52,835 bases of DNA from Clostridia bacterium. GTDB taxonomy: Bacteria; Bacillota; Clostridia; Christensenellales; CAG-314. Shown here in pieces: positions 42,374-51,309 of this stretch. The translations under genes and the position numbers were made by a program. The notes below the pieces were generated by a model. It was not told the DNA's origin and ran no database searches. It saw nothing but the letters and a program-made list of their open reading frames with translations. The stretch lies in assembly GCA_017457305.1 (NCBI GenBank), contig JAFTHP010000027.1, forward strand, positions 1-52,835. Direction: 5' to 3'. Each line of letters starts with the position of its first letter. The first letter of the stretch is position 1.

Positions 42374-42790
42374 TTATCTTTTTTGATCCAAATAATTTTG
42401 CAAAATTATTGTCGCTGCAACCTTATCAATAACCTTTTTGCGGTTTTCTCTGCGAACGTTACCTTGAATAAGAACTCTTTCGGCAGATAAGGTTGTAAAA
42501 CGTTCATCCATATATTTTACGGGAATATCACATTGCCTTGCAAGCTCGTCAATGAACAAACGTGTTTTTGTTGTTTGTTCGTTTTCCTGCCCATTTAATC
42601 CAAGTGGCAAACCAGAAATAAACAAAGATACTTCCTTACTCTTAGCCAAATCTACAATATACTTGGCATCTACTTCTAGATTACCTTTTCTGGTGTAGGT
42701 TTCCAATGGATTGGCAATTACACCCATCAAATCTGATACTGCTATTCCGATACGAACGTCGCCGACGTCTAATGACATTATTCTTCCCAT
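42374..42790 (-). CDS. ruvX: RuvX/YqgF RNase H-like protein (putative Holliday junction resolvase / pre-16S rRNA nuclease)
   Basis: A 138-residue YqgF protein: GRIMSLDVGDVRIGIAVSD, SLFISGLPLGLNGQEN and the VKYMDERFTTLSAERVLIQGNVRRENRKKVIDKVAATIILQNYLD end, with acidic residues of the RNase H fold (Asp8, Glu about 98, Asp about 120). Members act in 16S rRNA 5'-end maturation or on branched DNA. The start has no ribosome binding site and lies about 10 bases after a -10 element. Confidence 0.95.
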   Translation of the reverse strand: MGRIMSLDVGDVRIGIAVSDLMGVIANPLETYTRKGNLEVDAKYIVDLAKSKEVSLFISGLPLGLNGQENEQTTKTRLFIDELARQCDIPVKYMDERFTTLSAERVLIQGNVRRENRKKVIDKVAATIILQNYLDQKR

Positions 42791-42799
42791 AATGGCAAC

Positions 42800-42808
42800 A
42801 TTATATCA
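42800..42808 (-). promoter_or_regulatory. Extended -10 promoter for ruvX-DUF1292
   Basis: On the minus strand TGATATAAT, a perfect TATAAT (42800-42805) with an extended -10 TG. No good -35 is visible at 17 bases. Its expected start point leaves a leader of about three bases before the ruvX ATG. Confidence 0.6.
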
Positions 42809-43025
42809 CGAATAGAAAAAAGAATACAGCGTTTTGCATCAATTTATGAATAAAAAATGTATTGTGGCGATTCTATAAGATAAATCCTCCTACCGATTAC
42901 AACGTTTCGGCGAATAAACTAATCCTAATAAATTGATAATCTAGTTCAAGCAAGAATAATCCATCAATAATAATCTTGCGTTATTAAAAGGTGCATCAAA
43001 TAAAAAATGAAAAAAACATCCTACA

Positions 43026-43148
43026 CTATTTCGTAGCTTTGTTAATTGTCTTTTTGCCCTTTTGCAATGCTTTGTTTACTTGTGGAACTTCCGATAGCAT
43101 CAATCCTGCAATCATCCCAACAGTTAGACCAACAACCAATTTTCTCAT
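43026..43148 (-). CDS. Unannotated 40-residue protein with one membrane helix
   Basis: A short ORF with a near-perfect ribosome binding site (AAGGAGGAG, seven bases before the ATG at 43148). The product starts MRKLVVGLTVGMIAGLMLSE, one hydrophobic segment after a basic start, and continues with a basic tail, VNKALQKGKKTINKATK. This resembles the small single-helix, YtxH-like type of membrane peptide, but I do not recognise the family. It stands alone between ruvX and iscU. A possible forespore-type promoter lies upstream (43242-43272). The flanking spaces 42791-43025 and 43149-43240 contain nothing else I can support. Confidence 0.68.
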   Translation of the reverse strand: MRKLVVGLTVGMIAGLMLSEVPQVNKALQKGKKTINKATK

Positions 43149-43241
43149 AATTCTCCTCCTTGTTTGTAGTATCGATATTATGTGAAATTTGTTCAAAAAT
43201 ATAAGAAAAAAGTAAAAATCGCAATATTATGCGTGTAATAG

Positions 43242-43272
43242 TAGTATGTATAATGCACAATTCGAGTATTGA
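43242..43272 (-). promoter_or_regulatory. Possible forespore (sigma-G/F type) promoter for the 40-residue ORF
   Basis: On the minus strand TCAATA (43267-43272), 18 bases, CATACTA (43242-43248), against the sigma-G consensus TGAATA-N17/18-CATACTA. The leader would be about 90 bases. A chance match in A+T-rich DNA is possible. Confidence 0.35.
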
Positions 43273-43328
43273 TCTCGTACTTTTACACCATTTTGACTAA
43301 AACAAGCAATCATACCCCAAAAATTAGA

Positions 43329-43364
43329 GAAAACAAAAAGAGCACCATTTTACAGTGCTCTTTT
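43329..43364 (-). terminator. Rho-independent terminator after iscU
   Basis: AAAAGAGCAC (43336-43345) pairs with GTGCTCTTTT (43355-43364) with a 9-base loop; on the minus strand a T-rich tail follows. It lies about 70 bases past the iscU stop. Confidence 0.9.
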
Positions 43365-43434
43365 AACATCATTTGAAGATTTTTATAAGAATACTTAAAG
43401 AAAATTGTCTAGATATAAACAATCAATACAACAA

Positions 43435-43812
43435 CTAGGCTTTTGCAGCTTGCTTAGCACGGTAGTCTTCAATTGCCTTTTTGATGGCTTCTTCTGCTAA
43501 AACGGAGCAGTGAATTTTTTGTGGTGGCAAACCTTCTAGGTATTCTACTACTTTTGCATTTGTAATTTGCAAAGCTTCGTCAAGTGACAGTCCAATAATC
43601 ATTTGTGTTGCAGTTGAACTTGTTGCAATAGCAGCTGCACAACCAAATGTTTGGAACTTTGCATCAACGATAATATCGTTTTCAATTTTTAGTGTTATCT
43701 TCATTATATCGCCACAAGACGCATTACCTACCATACCTTCGCCGTCGGCATTTTCAATTACACCTACGTTTTGTGGGTTAGCAAATGCTTCCATAACTTT
43801 TTGATTATACAT
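43435..43812 (-). CDS. iscU: Iron-sulfur cluster scaffold IscU/NifU-like
   Basis: A 125-residue scaffold on which Fe-S clusters are built with sulfur from IscS. The three Cys ligands are present: GNASCGDIM, KFQTFGCAAAIATSS and KIHCSVLAEEAI. The ATG at 43812 follows GGAGGAAC. It overlaps iscS by eight bases. Confidence 0.95.
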   Translation of the reverse strand: MYNQKVMEAFANPQNVGVIENADGEGMVGNASCGDIMKITLKIENDIIVDAKFQTFGCAAAIATSSTATQMIIGLSLDEALQITNAKVVEYLEGLPPQKIHCSVLAEEAIKKAIEDYRAKQAAKA

Positions 43813-44986
43813 TGTATGTTCCTCCATCTTTTAGGTTAAACAAAGGGGACATTTCCCTCAATTTTGAAATAATATTAACTAGTTTGTCTACTGTGTAGTC
43901 AACTTCTTCCATAGTGTTGTGTTTTCCAAAGGAAAAACGAATTGTACCATGAGAAACTTCAATTGGAACACCCATAGCTAGCAAAACGTGCTCTGGCTCC
44001 AAACTTCCACTACTGCAAGCAGAACCAGAAGATGCAGCAATACCGTTTAGGTCCAAGAACATCAAAATACCTTCACCCTCTACAAATTCAAAGCTAAAAT
44101 TTGCAATTGAAGGGACAGAGCGAGTCAAGTCACCATTTTGTCTTACATATGGAATTTCGTTGAGTACTCTTTGAACAAAATGGTCACGCAAACTTTCAAT
44201 ATGCTTATTGTTTTGTTCCATTTCGTCCACAGCAATTTGCAAGGCTTTAGCCATACCAACAATAGCAGGTGTGTTTGTTGTACCTCCACGTTGAGATCGC
44301 TCTTGTCCACCACCACCAATTAGCTTGTCAATGCGGATACCATTGCGGATATACAAAGCGCCTACACCCTTGGGGCCGTAAAACTTGTGCGCAGAAAAGG
44401 TTAGCAAGTCCACACCAAGATCTTTAACATCAATACGCATATAGGGCATTGCTTGAACGCAGTCGGTGTGAACTATCACACCATGTTTGTGTGCAATTTC
44501 CACAATTTGCTTAATTGGCTGAATTGTTCCAACGATATTATTTACATACATAACAGAAACAAGTGTAGTTTCTGGCGTAATCATACCTTCAAGAGCATCA
44601 ACGTCCACTACACCAGATGGTAAAACAGGCAACTTGCTAACTGTAAATCCTTGTTTTTCCAACCAATCGGCGCTAGCAAGAATTGCATGGTGTTCAATCT
44701 CCGAAATTATGATATGCTTTCCTTTGTTTGCTCTAGATAGAGCAACACCTTTTATTGCCCAGTTATCCGATTCTGTTCCACTTGATGTAAAGTACAGCTC
44801 ATTGGGAGAACTTCCAATTAGATTGGCAATAGTAGCTCTACTTTCGGCAACGGCTTTTTCCGTTTCTCTGCCAAAGAAATGTTGACTGTGGGAGTTGCCA
44901 AAGTTATCGTAAAAATATGGAATCATTGCATCAACAACGCGTTTATCACATGGAGTTGTAGCTGCGTGGTCAAAATAAATTCTCAT
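43805..44986 (-). CDS. iscS: Cysteine desulfurase IscS/NifS
   Basis: A PLP enzyme that takes sulfur from cysteine for Fe-S cluster assembly. The 393-residue protein begins RIYFDHAATTPCDKRVVDAM. The PLP Lys is in LTFSAHKFYGPKGVG, and the active Cys loop is ASSGSACSSGSLEPEHVLLAMG, typical of the NifS/IscS class I group. It is between the Rrf2 regulator (four-base overlap) and iscU. Confidence 0.97.
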   Translation of the reverse strand: MRIYFDHAATTPCDKRVVDAMIPYFYDNFGNSHSQHFFGRETEKAVAESRATIANLIGSSPNELYFTSSGTESDNWAIKGVALSRANKGKHIIISEIEHHAILASADWLEKQGFTVSKLPVLPSGVVDVDALEGMITPETTLVSVMYVNNIVGTIQPIKQIVEIAHKHGVIVHTDCVQAMPYMRIDVKDLGVDLLTFSAHKFYGPKGVGALYIRNGIRIDKLIGGGGQERSQRGGTTNTPAIVGMAKALQIAVDEMEQNNKHIESLRDHFVQRVLNEIPYVRQNGDLTRSVPSIANFSFEFVEGEGILMFLDLNGIAASSGSACSSGSLEPEHVLLAMGVPIEVSHGTIRFSFGKHNTMEEVDYTVDKLVNIISKLREMSPLFNLKDGGTYNV

Positions 44987-45387
44987 AGGTTATCCTCAAG
45001 TAATTGTTGTAAAGAAATTGTATCTAGGTAGCTATTGATATTGATTTGAAGCTTAGTCCACAGGTTTCTGGATACACAATTGCAACCATTTGCACAATCC
45101 TTGTGTATACAGTCAACAATTTGCAAATTATCCTCTACGGCACGCAAAATACGTCCTACAGAGATATTTGATGGCTCATCAGTTAGTTTGTAACCGCCAT
45201 TGGCACCACGGCTAGAAACAACAATTTGAGCCTTTTTCATCAAGGCAATTATTTGTTCAAGATATTTTTCTGTAACGCCGGTAGCTTGTGCTAAGGAAGA
45301 AACAGTAACAATCTCTTGATTGTTATATCTACGTGCAAGCTCAACCGACACATACAAACCATATCTTGCTTTAGAAGACATCTTCAT
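44983..45387 (-). CDS. Rrf2/IscR family transcriptional regulator
   Basis: A 134-residue winged-helix regulator heading the isc operon. The HTH reads YNNQEIVTVSSLAQATGVTEKYLEQIIALMKKAQIVVSSRGANGGYKL. Behind it come four Cys in a short stretch, CIHKDCANGCNC (about residues 93-104), the expected Fe-S-cluster ligand region of IscR. It likely senses Fe-S status and represses its own operon. A palindrome over the transcription start (45410-45435) is a good operator candidate. Confidence 0.93.
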   Translation of the reverse strand: MKMSSKARYGLYVSVELARRYNNQEIVTVSSLAQATGVTEKYLEQIIALMKKAQIVVSSRGANGGYKLTDEPSNISVGRILRAVEDNLQIVDCIHKDCANGCNCVSRNLWTKLQININSYLDTISLQQLLEDNL

Positions 45388-45409
45388 ATATCAATAACGC
45401 TCCAAAAAT

Positions 45410-45435
45410 TAATTCCTACTAATTTGCTAGGATTA
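45410..45435 (-). promoter_or_regulatory. Probable Rrf2 operator
   Basis: An imperfect palindrome TAATTCCTA...TAGGATTA (9 and 8 bases with a central 9-base spacer) directly downstream of the -10, covering the expected transcription start. The same general shape is seen for Rrf2-type (IscR, CymR) sites. Confidence 0.6.
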
Positions 45436-45463
45436 GTATACTACCATTATTTACAACAGTCAA
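45435..45463 (-). promoter_or_regulatory. Promoter of the rrf2-iscS-iscU operon
   Basis: On the minus strand TTGACT (45458-45463), 17 bases, TATACT (45435-45440). The predicted start lies inside the palindrome, so bound repressor would block initiation. Confidence 0.8.
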
Positions 45464-45495
45464 CTAAATTATATATAGATGCAATTATTTTTTAT

Positions 45496-45554
45496 AAAAA
45501 AACAGCAAGGCTGAGCAAAATACATTTGTATTTTGGTTCACTAACCTTGCTGTT
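45496..45554 (-). terminator. Large terminator after trxA
   Basis: AACAGCAAGG (45501-45510) pairs with CCTTGCTGTT (45545-45554), and the inside holds a second hairpin built from CAAAATACA and TGTATTTTG. On the minus strand seven T residues follow. Confidence 0.92.
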
Positions 45555-45601
45555 ACTCTATTGTTAATAATTAGTTAAGCAGTTACAAAATCAATCAAAT
45601 A

Positions 45602-45913
45602 TTATAGGTGCTTTTTGATTGTTTCAGATAGCTCGTCTTCGTCACAAAGGCCAACGATTCTGTCAACCAATTGTCCATCCTTGAAGATGCAAACATTTGG
45701 AATAGCCATGATTCCAAATCTTTTTGCTAGTTCTGGGGCATTATCTACGTCAACTTTGCCAAATTTTGCATCAGTTACAGAATCTGCAACGTCATCAAGG
45801 ATTGGAGCAAGCATTTTGCATGGGCCACACCAAGTTGCCCAAAAGTCAACTACTGCAACACCTTCGGCTATAAATTGGTCAAAATTAGCAGTAACATCGT
45901 TAATTTTACTCAT
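45602..45913 (-). CDS. trxA: Thioredoxin
   Basis: A 103-residue thioredoxin with WATWCGPCKMLAPIL (active site CGPC at about residues 31-34) and the cis-Pro loop GIMAIPNVCIF. It is the last gene of the run from topA to trxA. Its ATG follows AAGGAG, two bases after the rseC-like gene. Confidence 0.96.
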   Translation of the reverse strand: MSKINDVTANFDQFIAEGVAVVDFWATWCGPCKMLAPILDDVADSVTDAKFGKVDVDNAPELAKRFGIMAIPNVCIFKDGQLVDRIVGLCDEDELSETIKKHL

Positions 45914-45915
45914 AG

Positions 45916-46350
45916 TTATTCTCCTTTATTTTGTATTATTTGGTTATTAGATATAATTTGTACCATTTTGGGTGCTTGTGCCCAACCGTGTTTTTTACGT
46001 TTATCTAACAAATGAACAATAAGTACACCCAATGCATACCCTGCAAAGAACATAACAATTCCAAGCCAGTCCTTTTGCCATAAGTGTATGGACAAGAACA
46101 TAAGCAACAATGCAGGCAACAAAGGAATTATGTACCCAATAAATGCTAAACCAGCGGGATTCTGTTCGGGAATTTCCACTTGAACAGTATCCCCAACAAC
46201 AGCATTGCAACTATTTTCCACAGTAATATCAATATATTTTTGATTTTGTGTCATTCCGCACTTACCACAAGCAGCACATGCAGAGTTGCGTCCAATGCGT
46301 ACTTTTGCGTACTTTTTGTTAATTTTTGTTACTACAGCTAACTCAAGCAT
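45916..46350 (-). CDS. rseC: SoxR-reducing system protein RseC family
   Basis: A 144-residue RseC/MucC-type membrane protein. The N-terminal soluble part has a Cys cluster (CAACGKCG, residues 24-31) that may hold an Fe-S centre. Two membrane helices follow (GLAFIGYIIPLLPALLLMFL, WLGIVMFFAGYALGVLIVHLL). Homologues work with Rnf complexes or SoxR reduction; in Clostridia the role is uncertain. It overlaps aspS by eight bases. Confidence 0.87.
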   Translation of the reverse strand: MLELAVVTKINKKYAKVRIGRNSACAACGKCGMTQNQKYIDITVENSCNAVVGDTVQVEIPEQNPAGLAFIGYIIPLLPALLLMFLSIHLWQKDWLGIVMFFAGYALGVLIVHLLDKRKKHGWAQAPKMVQIISNNQIIQNKGE

Positions 46351-48139
46351 TAATATCCTCGCAGGAAATAAACAATTCGTCTAGTTGTTTTTGTTCAACT
46401 GGAGATGGAGCATTGGACATCATGCAGCTTGCATTTTGCATCTTGGGGAATGCAATAACGTCCTTAATGTTGGATGTATCAGTCAAAACCATTACCAAAC
46501 GATCTAATCCTAATGCAAGTCCACCGTGAGGAGGGGTTCCGTAGTTAAAAGCATCTACAAAGAATCCAAACTTATCTACAATTTGTTCTTGCGTAAAACC
46601 AATTGTTTGGAACATCAAAGATTGAATATCTCTATTGTAAATACGCATTGAACCACCGCCCATTTCGTCACCGTTGATAACAACGTCGTAAGCCTTAGCT
46701 CTTACACGGCTAGGATCGGTAGACATAAACTCCAAGTCTTCGTTCTTTGGACTGGTAAATGGGTGATGCATTGCTACATAACGTTGATCTTCTTCGCTGT
46801 ACTCAAACAATGGGAAGTCAACAACCCACAAGCAAGCAAATTGACCAGGCTTGTACATTTCGAACTTAGCTGCAAGGTGACAACGAAGGGCACCAAGTGC
46901 AACACAAGCTTTTTGCCACTCTTCGTCAGCAACAATAAGAGCAATATCCCCTTGTTGCATTTCAAGTGCTTTAGCAATACCATCGAGTTCTTCGGCAGAT
47001 ACAGCTTTTGTAAAGCTACACTTGATACCATCCTTACCAAGACCATACCAAGCAAGACCTTTAACCTTGTATGTTTTAACAAACTCTACAAGTTTATCCA
47101 ATTCTTTACGAGATAGCTTGTCGCAACCATCCTTCAAAACGATTGCTCTAACTGTTCCGCCTGCATTAAGTGCATTTTGGAATACAACAAAAGCACTATC
47201 TTTTACAGTGTCGTCCAACTTGTTGATTTCCATACCAAAGCGCATATCGGGCTTATCTGAACCAAAACGATTCATACATTCATGCCAAGACAAACGCAAG
47301 AAATGTTCAGGCAAATCTACCCCTCTAACTTCTTTGAAGATGTTTACAAGCAAACCTTCTGTAAGTTGCATAACCTCTTCTTCTTGGTCCACAAAGCTCA
47401 TTTCAAGGTCGATTTGAGTAAACTCTGGTTGACGGTTCGCGCGCAAGTCTTCATCGCGGAAGCACTTTGCAATTTGGAAGTATCTATCCATACCGCCAAT
47501 CATAAGTAGTTGTTTGTAAATTTGTGGTGATTGTGGCAACGCATAAAAACTACCTGGGTGAATACGACTTGGAACAAGGTAATCACGAGCTCCTTCTGGA
47601 GTGGATTTACCTAGCATTGGTGTTTCAATTTCAAGGAAGCCACAATCAGCAAGGTAATTGCGTGTAATACGGCAAATTTGACTGCGAACAACCAAATTTT
47701 GTTGAAGCTTTTCTCTACGCAAATCAAGATAACGATACTTTAGTCGCAAAGCTTCGTTTGTTCCTTCGTCACCAATAGAAAATGGAGTTGTATCTGCTTC
47801 GGACAAAATCTTTAGTTCTTCTGCTACAAGCTCAATTTCGCCAGTTTTCATATTAGGATTGATATTGTTACCAACACGACGACGAACCTTACCTACAACG
47901 CTAATAACATATTCAAGCTTAATTGAAGATGCTTTTTGCAATAGTTCTTGTGAGCAAACATCAGTATCAAATACAACTTGGGTAATGCCGCTTCTGTCAC
48001 GAAGTTGCAAAAAGATTAGTCCACCAAGGTCACGACGACGATGAACCCAACCCATCAAAGTTACCTGTTTGCCAATATATTCTGTGGAAACATCCCCACA
48101 CATAACGGTCCTTTTTTGACCGCACAATAGTTCTGACAT
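46343..48139 (-). CDS. aspS: Aspartyl-tRNA synthetase
   Basis: A class II synthetase of 598 residues from the ATG at 48139, which follows AGGAGAA. N-terminal OB anticodon-binding domain (about 20-110, GWVHRRRDLGGLIFLQLRDRSGITQVVFD), class II core with FLEIETPMLGKSTPEGARDYLVPSR, FRDEDLRANRQPEFTQIDLEMSF (motif 2) and a bacterial GAD insert, then motif 3 as GTPPHGGLALGLDRLVMVL. Complete and of usual length. Confidence 0.98.
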   Translation of the reverse strand: MSELLCGQKRTVMCGDVSTEYIGKQVTLMGWVHRRRDLGGLIFLQLRDRSGITQVVFDTDVCSQELLQKASSIKLEYVISVVGKVRRRVGNNINPNMKTGEIELVAEELKILSEADTTPFSIGDEGTNEALRLKYRYLDLRREKLQQNLVVRSQICRITRNYLADCGFLEIETPMLGKSTPEGARDYLVPSRIHPGSFYALPQSPQIYKQLLMIGGMDRYFQIAKCFRDEDLRANRQPEFTQIDLEMSFVDQEEEVMQLTEGLLVNIFKEVRGVDLPEHFLRLSWHECMNRFGSDKPDMRFGMEINKLDDTVKDSAFVVFQNALNAGGTVRAIVLKDGCDKLSRKELDKLVEFVKTYKVKGLAWYGLGKDGIKCSFTKAVSAEELDGIAKALEMQQGDIALIVADEEWQKACVALGALRCHLAAKFEMYKPGQFACLWVVDFPLFEYSEEDQRYVAMHHPFTSPKNEDLEFMSTDPSRVRAKAYDVVINGDEMGGGSMRIYNRDIQSLMFQTIGFTQEQIVDKFGFFVDAFNYGTPPHGGLALGLDRLVMVLTDTSNIKDVIAFPKMQNASCMMSNAPSPVEQKQLDELFISCEDINA

Positions 48140-48157
48140 AATTCTTCTCCTGTACAA

Positions 48158-49441
48158 TTACAATACGTATTTTTTAAGATTTCTCGATTCGGTACGGAAG
48201 TTGTTTTCAACATATGCTTTGTCGATTACAACATTTCTTGGTGCGCCATCGCTTGTGATTTCAAAGGAAATATCCTCAACGATATGTTCCATTATACTTT
48301 GAAGTCTTCTTGCACCAATATCTTCCAATGTGTTATTTTGTTCGTAGGCAACAACGGCAATTTCGCGAATACCGTCTTCGGTAAAGGACAAAGTGATATT
48401 GTCTACCGCAAGTAGTTTTTTGTATTGTTCGGTGATGGCATTTTCTGGAACAGTAAGGATTTTTACAAAATCATCTACGGAAAGGCTATCAAGTTGAACA
48501 AGAACAGGGAAACGACCTTGAAGTTCTGGAATAAGATCGCTAACCTTGCTTACGTGGAAAGCACCACTTGCTATAAACAAGATATAATCAGTTTTGATAA
48601 TACCATATTTAGTGGAAACTGTACAACCTTCTACAATAGGCAAAATATCACGTTGAACACCCTCGCGAGAAACGTCTGGACCGTTATTGCTGGATTTACC
48701 TGCAATTTTGTCCATTTCATCAATGAAGATGATTCCATCGTTTTCAGCACGACGCAAAGCTTCAATTTCTACACTATCAAGGTCGATAAGTTTTTCACTT
48801 TCTTCGGCAGAGAATATCTTCAATGCGTCCGCAACTGTAACGGTACGCTTCTTCATTTTCTTTGGCAACATATCGCCAAAAATACTACCAAGGTTAATTT
48901 CCCCAGCACCCGGTTGAAGTTCTACTGGTTTTGGGTTATCCTGGACGGAAATCTCCACAAGCATTTGGTCTAGATGATGGTTAGCTAGTTCATCCTTCAA
49001 GGTTTGCTTGTTGATACCTTCGGGAAGTTCATCCTTCTTTTTGAGTAGCACTTCTACAAGTCTATCAAGGGCTATATCCATAGCTCTAGCTTCAACTTCC
49101 TTGTATCTTTCGTCCTTTACAAGTCTGATTGCTACTTCAACAAGGTCCTTGATCATGCTTTCTACGTCACGACCAACGTAACCAACTTCGGTGTACTTTG
49201 TTGCTTCCACCTTCAAAAATGGAGCTTTTACAAGTTTAGCAAGACGTCTTGCTATTTCCGTTTTACCAACACCAGTTGGTCCCTTCAAAATGATATTTTT
49301 GGGGGTAATTTCTTCACGATCAGCCTGCGACAGCTTACTGCGGCGGTATCTGTTGCGAAGTGCAATAGCAACTGCCTTTTTCGCTTGAAATTGACCTACG
49401 ATATATCTATCAAGTTCTGTTACTATTTGTCTAGGAGTCAT
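48158..49441 (-). CDS. hslU: ATP-dependent protease ATPase subunit HslU (ClpY)
   Basis: The AAA+ unfoldase partner of HslV. From the ATG at 49441 (GAGGAGG upstream) it has 427 residues. Walker A GPTGVGKTEIARRLAK, the I-domain (about 110-240), Walker B GIIFIDEMDKIA and sensor text ELQGRFPVLVQLDSL are seen. It lies one base after hslV. Confidence 0.97.
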   Translation of the reverse strand: MTPRQIVTELDRYIVGQFQAKKAVAIALRNRYRRSKLSQADREEITPKNIILKGPTGVGKTEIARRLAKLVKAPFLKVEATKYTEVGYVGRDVESMIKDLVEVAIRLVKDERYKEVEARAMDIALDRLVEVLLKKKDELPEGINKQTLKDELANHHLDQMLVEISVQDNPKPVELQPGAGEINLGSIFGDMLPKKMKKRTVTVADALKIFSAEESEKLIDLDSVEIEALRRAENDGIIFIDEMDKIAGKSSNNGPDVSREGVQRDILPIVEGCTVSTKYGIIKTDYILFIASGAFHVSKVSDLIPELQGRFPVLVQLDSLSVDDFVKILTVPENAITEQYKKLLAVDNITLSFTEDGIREIAVVAYEQNNTLEDIGARRLQSIMEHIVEDISFEITSDGAPRNVVIDKAYVENNFRTESRNLKKYVL

Positions 49442-49442
49442 A

Positions 49443-49994
49443 CTAAACCTCCTCAACGGTAATGTGACCGTTTGTGTAAACACAAATTTCGCTTGCTATT
49501 TGCAGGGATTTTTGTGCAATTTCTCTAGCAGAAAGGTCTGTGTTAGCCATCAATGCTTTAGCTGCAGCAAGGGCATAATTTCCGCCACTTCCAATAGCGC
49601 AAATACCGTCATCTGGTTCGATAACGTCGCCAGCACCAGATAGCAAAAAGATATTGTTTTTATCAGCAACAATAAGCATTGCTTCTAGCTTGCGCATAAC
49701 GTTATCTCTGCGCCAAAGTTGAGCAAGCTCAACAGTAGAACGTAGCAAATTTCCGCTAAACTTTTGCAACATACTTTCTAGCTTTTCGGACAATGTAAAG
49801 GCATCTGCTGTTGTTCCTGCAAAACCAATAACAATTTTGTTATCGAAAATGCGTCTAACTTTTACAGCATTACCCTTCATAATTACGCTTTCGCCTTGTG
49901 TAACTTGTCCGTCGCCAGCGATTGCTATTTTATCGTTTCTTTTTACAGCACAAATGGTTGTGCCTTTGATTGTATCGGCAAAAACTGTAGCCAT
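49443..49994 (-). CDS. hslV: ATP-dependent protease subunit HslV (ClpQ), extended N-terminus
   Basis: The peptidase chamber of HslUV. The 183-residue protein has the N-terminal-nucleophile fold: [38 protein letters not shown] and [18 protein letters not shown]. In most HslV proteins the catalytic Thr is residue 1 after Met removal. Here the ATG, supported by AAGGAGG upstream, adds about 11 residues ([11 protein letters not shown]) before the conserved TTI, so a longer propeptide would have to be removed. Confidence 0.95.
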   Translation of the reverse strand: MATVFADTIKGTTICAVKRNDKIAIAGDGQVTQGESVIMKGNAVKVRRIFDNKIVIGFAGTTADAFTLSEKLESMLQKFSGNLLRSTVELAQLWRRDNVMRKLEAMLIVADKNNIFLLSGAGDVIEPDDGICAIGSGGNYALAAAKALMANTDLSAREIAQKSLQIASEICVYTNGHITVEEV

Positions 49995-50007
49995 AAAAAT
50001 AACCTCC

Positions 50008-51309
50008 TTAAATTCCTTCTACTATGCTTTGCATCTTGGCGTATGCTCGTTGAGAGTAAGCCAATTTGCGTTGTGATTTATCTTTAATTAACACATCCAA
50101 TGGTTGCAAAATGCCAAAATTACTATTCATGGGAGAGTACTCGCCAAATTCGGTAGAAATATGTTGACAAAGTGCACCAATCATTGTGTCATTTGTAAAT
50201 TCTAGCGGAGCTTGTCCACTAAATATACGATAAGCTTGCAAACCTGCAACTAAACCACTCATTGCAGATTCCATATATCCTTCCACGCCGGTAATTTGTC
50301 CTGCGAAGAACAGTTTGTTGTTGTTTTTTAGTTGAAAATATTTATTCAAGAATTTGGGCGCATTTATGTATGTGTTGCGATGCATAACGCCATATCTAAC
50401 AAATTCGGCATTAGCTAAAGCTGGTATCATACTAAACACTCGCTTTTGTTCGCCAAACTTGAGATTTGTTTGGAATCCAACCAAGTTGTACAACGTTCCT
50501 TGTTCATTCTCCATGCGTAGTTGCAACACTGCATAGGGTTTTTCATCCTTTCGTGGATCACGCAATCCAACTGGTTTGAGTGGACCAAAACGCATTGTGT
50601 TTTCGCCACGTTTTGCCATTACTTCAATGGGCATACAGCCTTCGAAAACATTATTTTCAAAGTCCTTAAGCTGAACCGTTTCGGCAGAAACAAGGGCATT
50701 GTAAAAAGCAAGATACTCTTCCTTGTTCATTGGACAATTCAAGTAATCTGCTTCCCCCTTACCATATCTACTTGCAACAAAGGCGCTATCGTAGTCAATG
50801 GTGTCCGCCGTAACAATAGGTGCTACTGCATCAAAGAAATGCAAAAACTCTTTGCCAAAAACATTTTGGAAAGCTGGAATAAGTGCATCATCTGTCAATG
50901 GTCCTGTAGCAACAATTACAAAATCGAAGTCATCTGCATCCAATGTTGTAGCAACTTCGTTAACAAGGGTAAAGTTATCAAACTCTTGAAGTTTTTGTGT
51001 AATCAACGAAGAAAACTCGTACCTATCAACCGCAAGTGCATTGCCAGCTGGTACCCTAGTTTGCTCTGCAACTGAAATAACCAAACTATCCAAAAGACGC
51101 ATTTCCGCCTTCAATAGACCGCTTGATGTGCCAAAATCGTCACTTTTGAAGGAGTTGGAACAAACAACCTCGCACAAAGTATCCAAATTGTGGGCTGGCG
51201 ATTTTTTGATGGGTTTCATCTCCACCATTGTAACGCTAACGCCCCGTTTTAGTAGTTGATATGCCGCTTCGCATCCGGCAAAGCCACCACCAATAATCTT
51301 AGCTTTCAC
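50008..51309 (-). CDS. trmFO: Methylenetetrahydrofolate-tRNA-(uracil-54-C5-)-methyltransferase
   Basis: A folate- and FAD-dependent enzyme that makes m5U54 in tRNA. The FAD-binding [32 protein letters not shown] and the [29 protein letters not shown] end are typical. The best start is the GTG at 51309, preceded by GGTGGTG, giving MKAKIIGGG as in relatives; an ATG at 51324 is an alternative. It overlaps the topA end. topA-trmFO-hslV-hslU is a common Firmicutes order. Confidence 0.95.
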   Translation of the reverse strand: MKAKIIGGGFAGCEAAYQLLKRGVSVTMVEMKPIKKSPAHNLDTLCEVVCSNSFKSDDFGTSSGLLKAEMRLLDSLVISVAEQTRVPAGNALAVDRYEFSSLITQKLQEFDNFTLVNEVATTLDADDFDFVIVATGPLTDDALIPAFQNVFGKEFLHFFDAVAPIVTADTIDYDSAFVASRYGKGEADYLNCPMNKEEYLAFYNALVSAETVQLKDFENNVFEGCMPIEVMAKRGENTMRFGPLKPVGLRDPRKDEKPYAVLQLRMENEQGTLYNLVGFQTNLKFGEQKRVFSMIPALANAEFVRYGVMHRNTYINAPKFLNKYFQLKNNNKLFFAGQITGVEGYMESAMSGLVAGLQAYRIFSGQAPLEFTNDTMIGALCQHISTEFGEYSPMNSNFGILQPLDVLIKDKSQRKLAYSQRAYAKMQSIVEGI

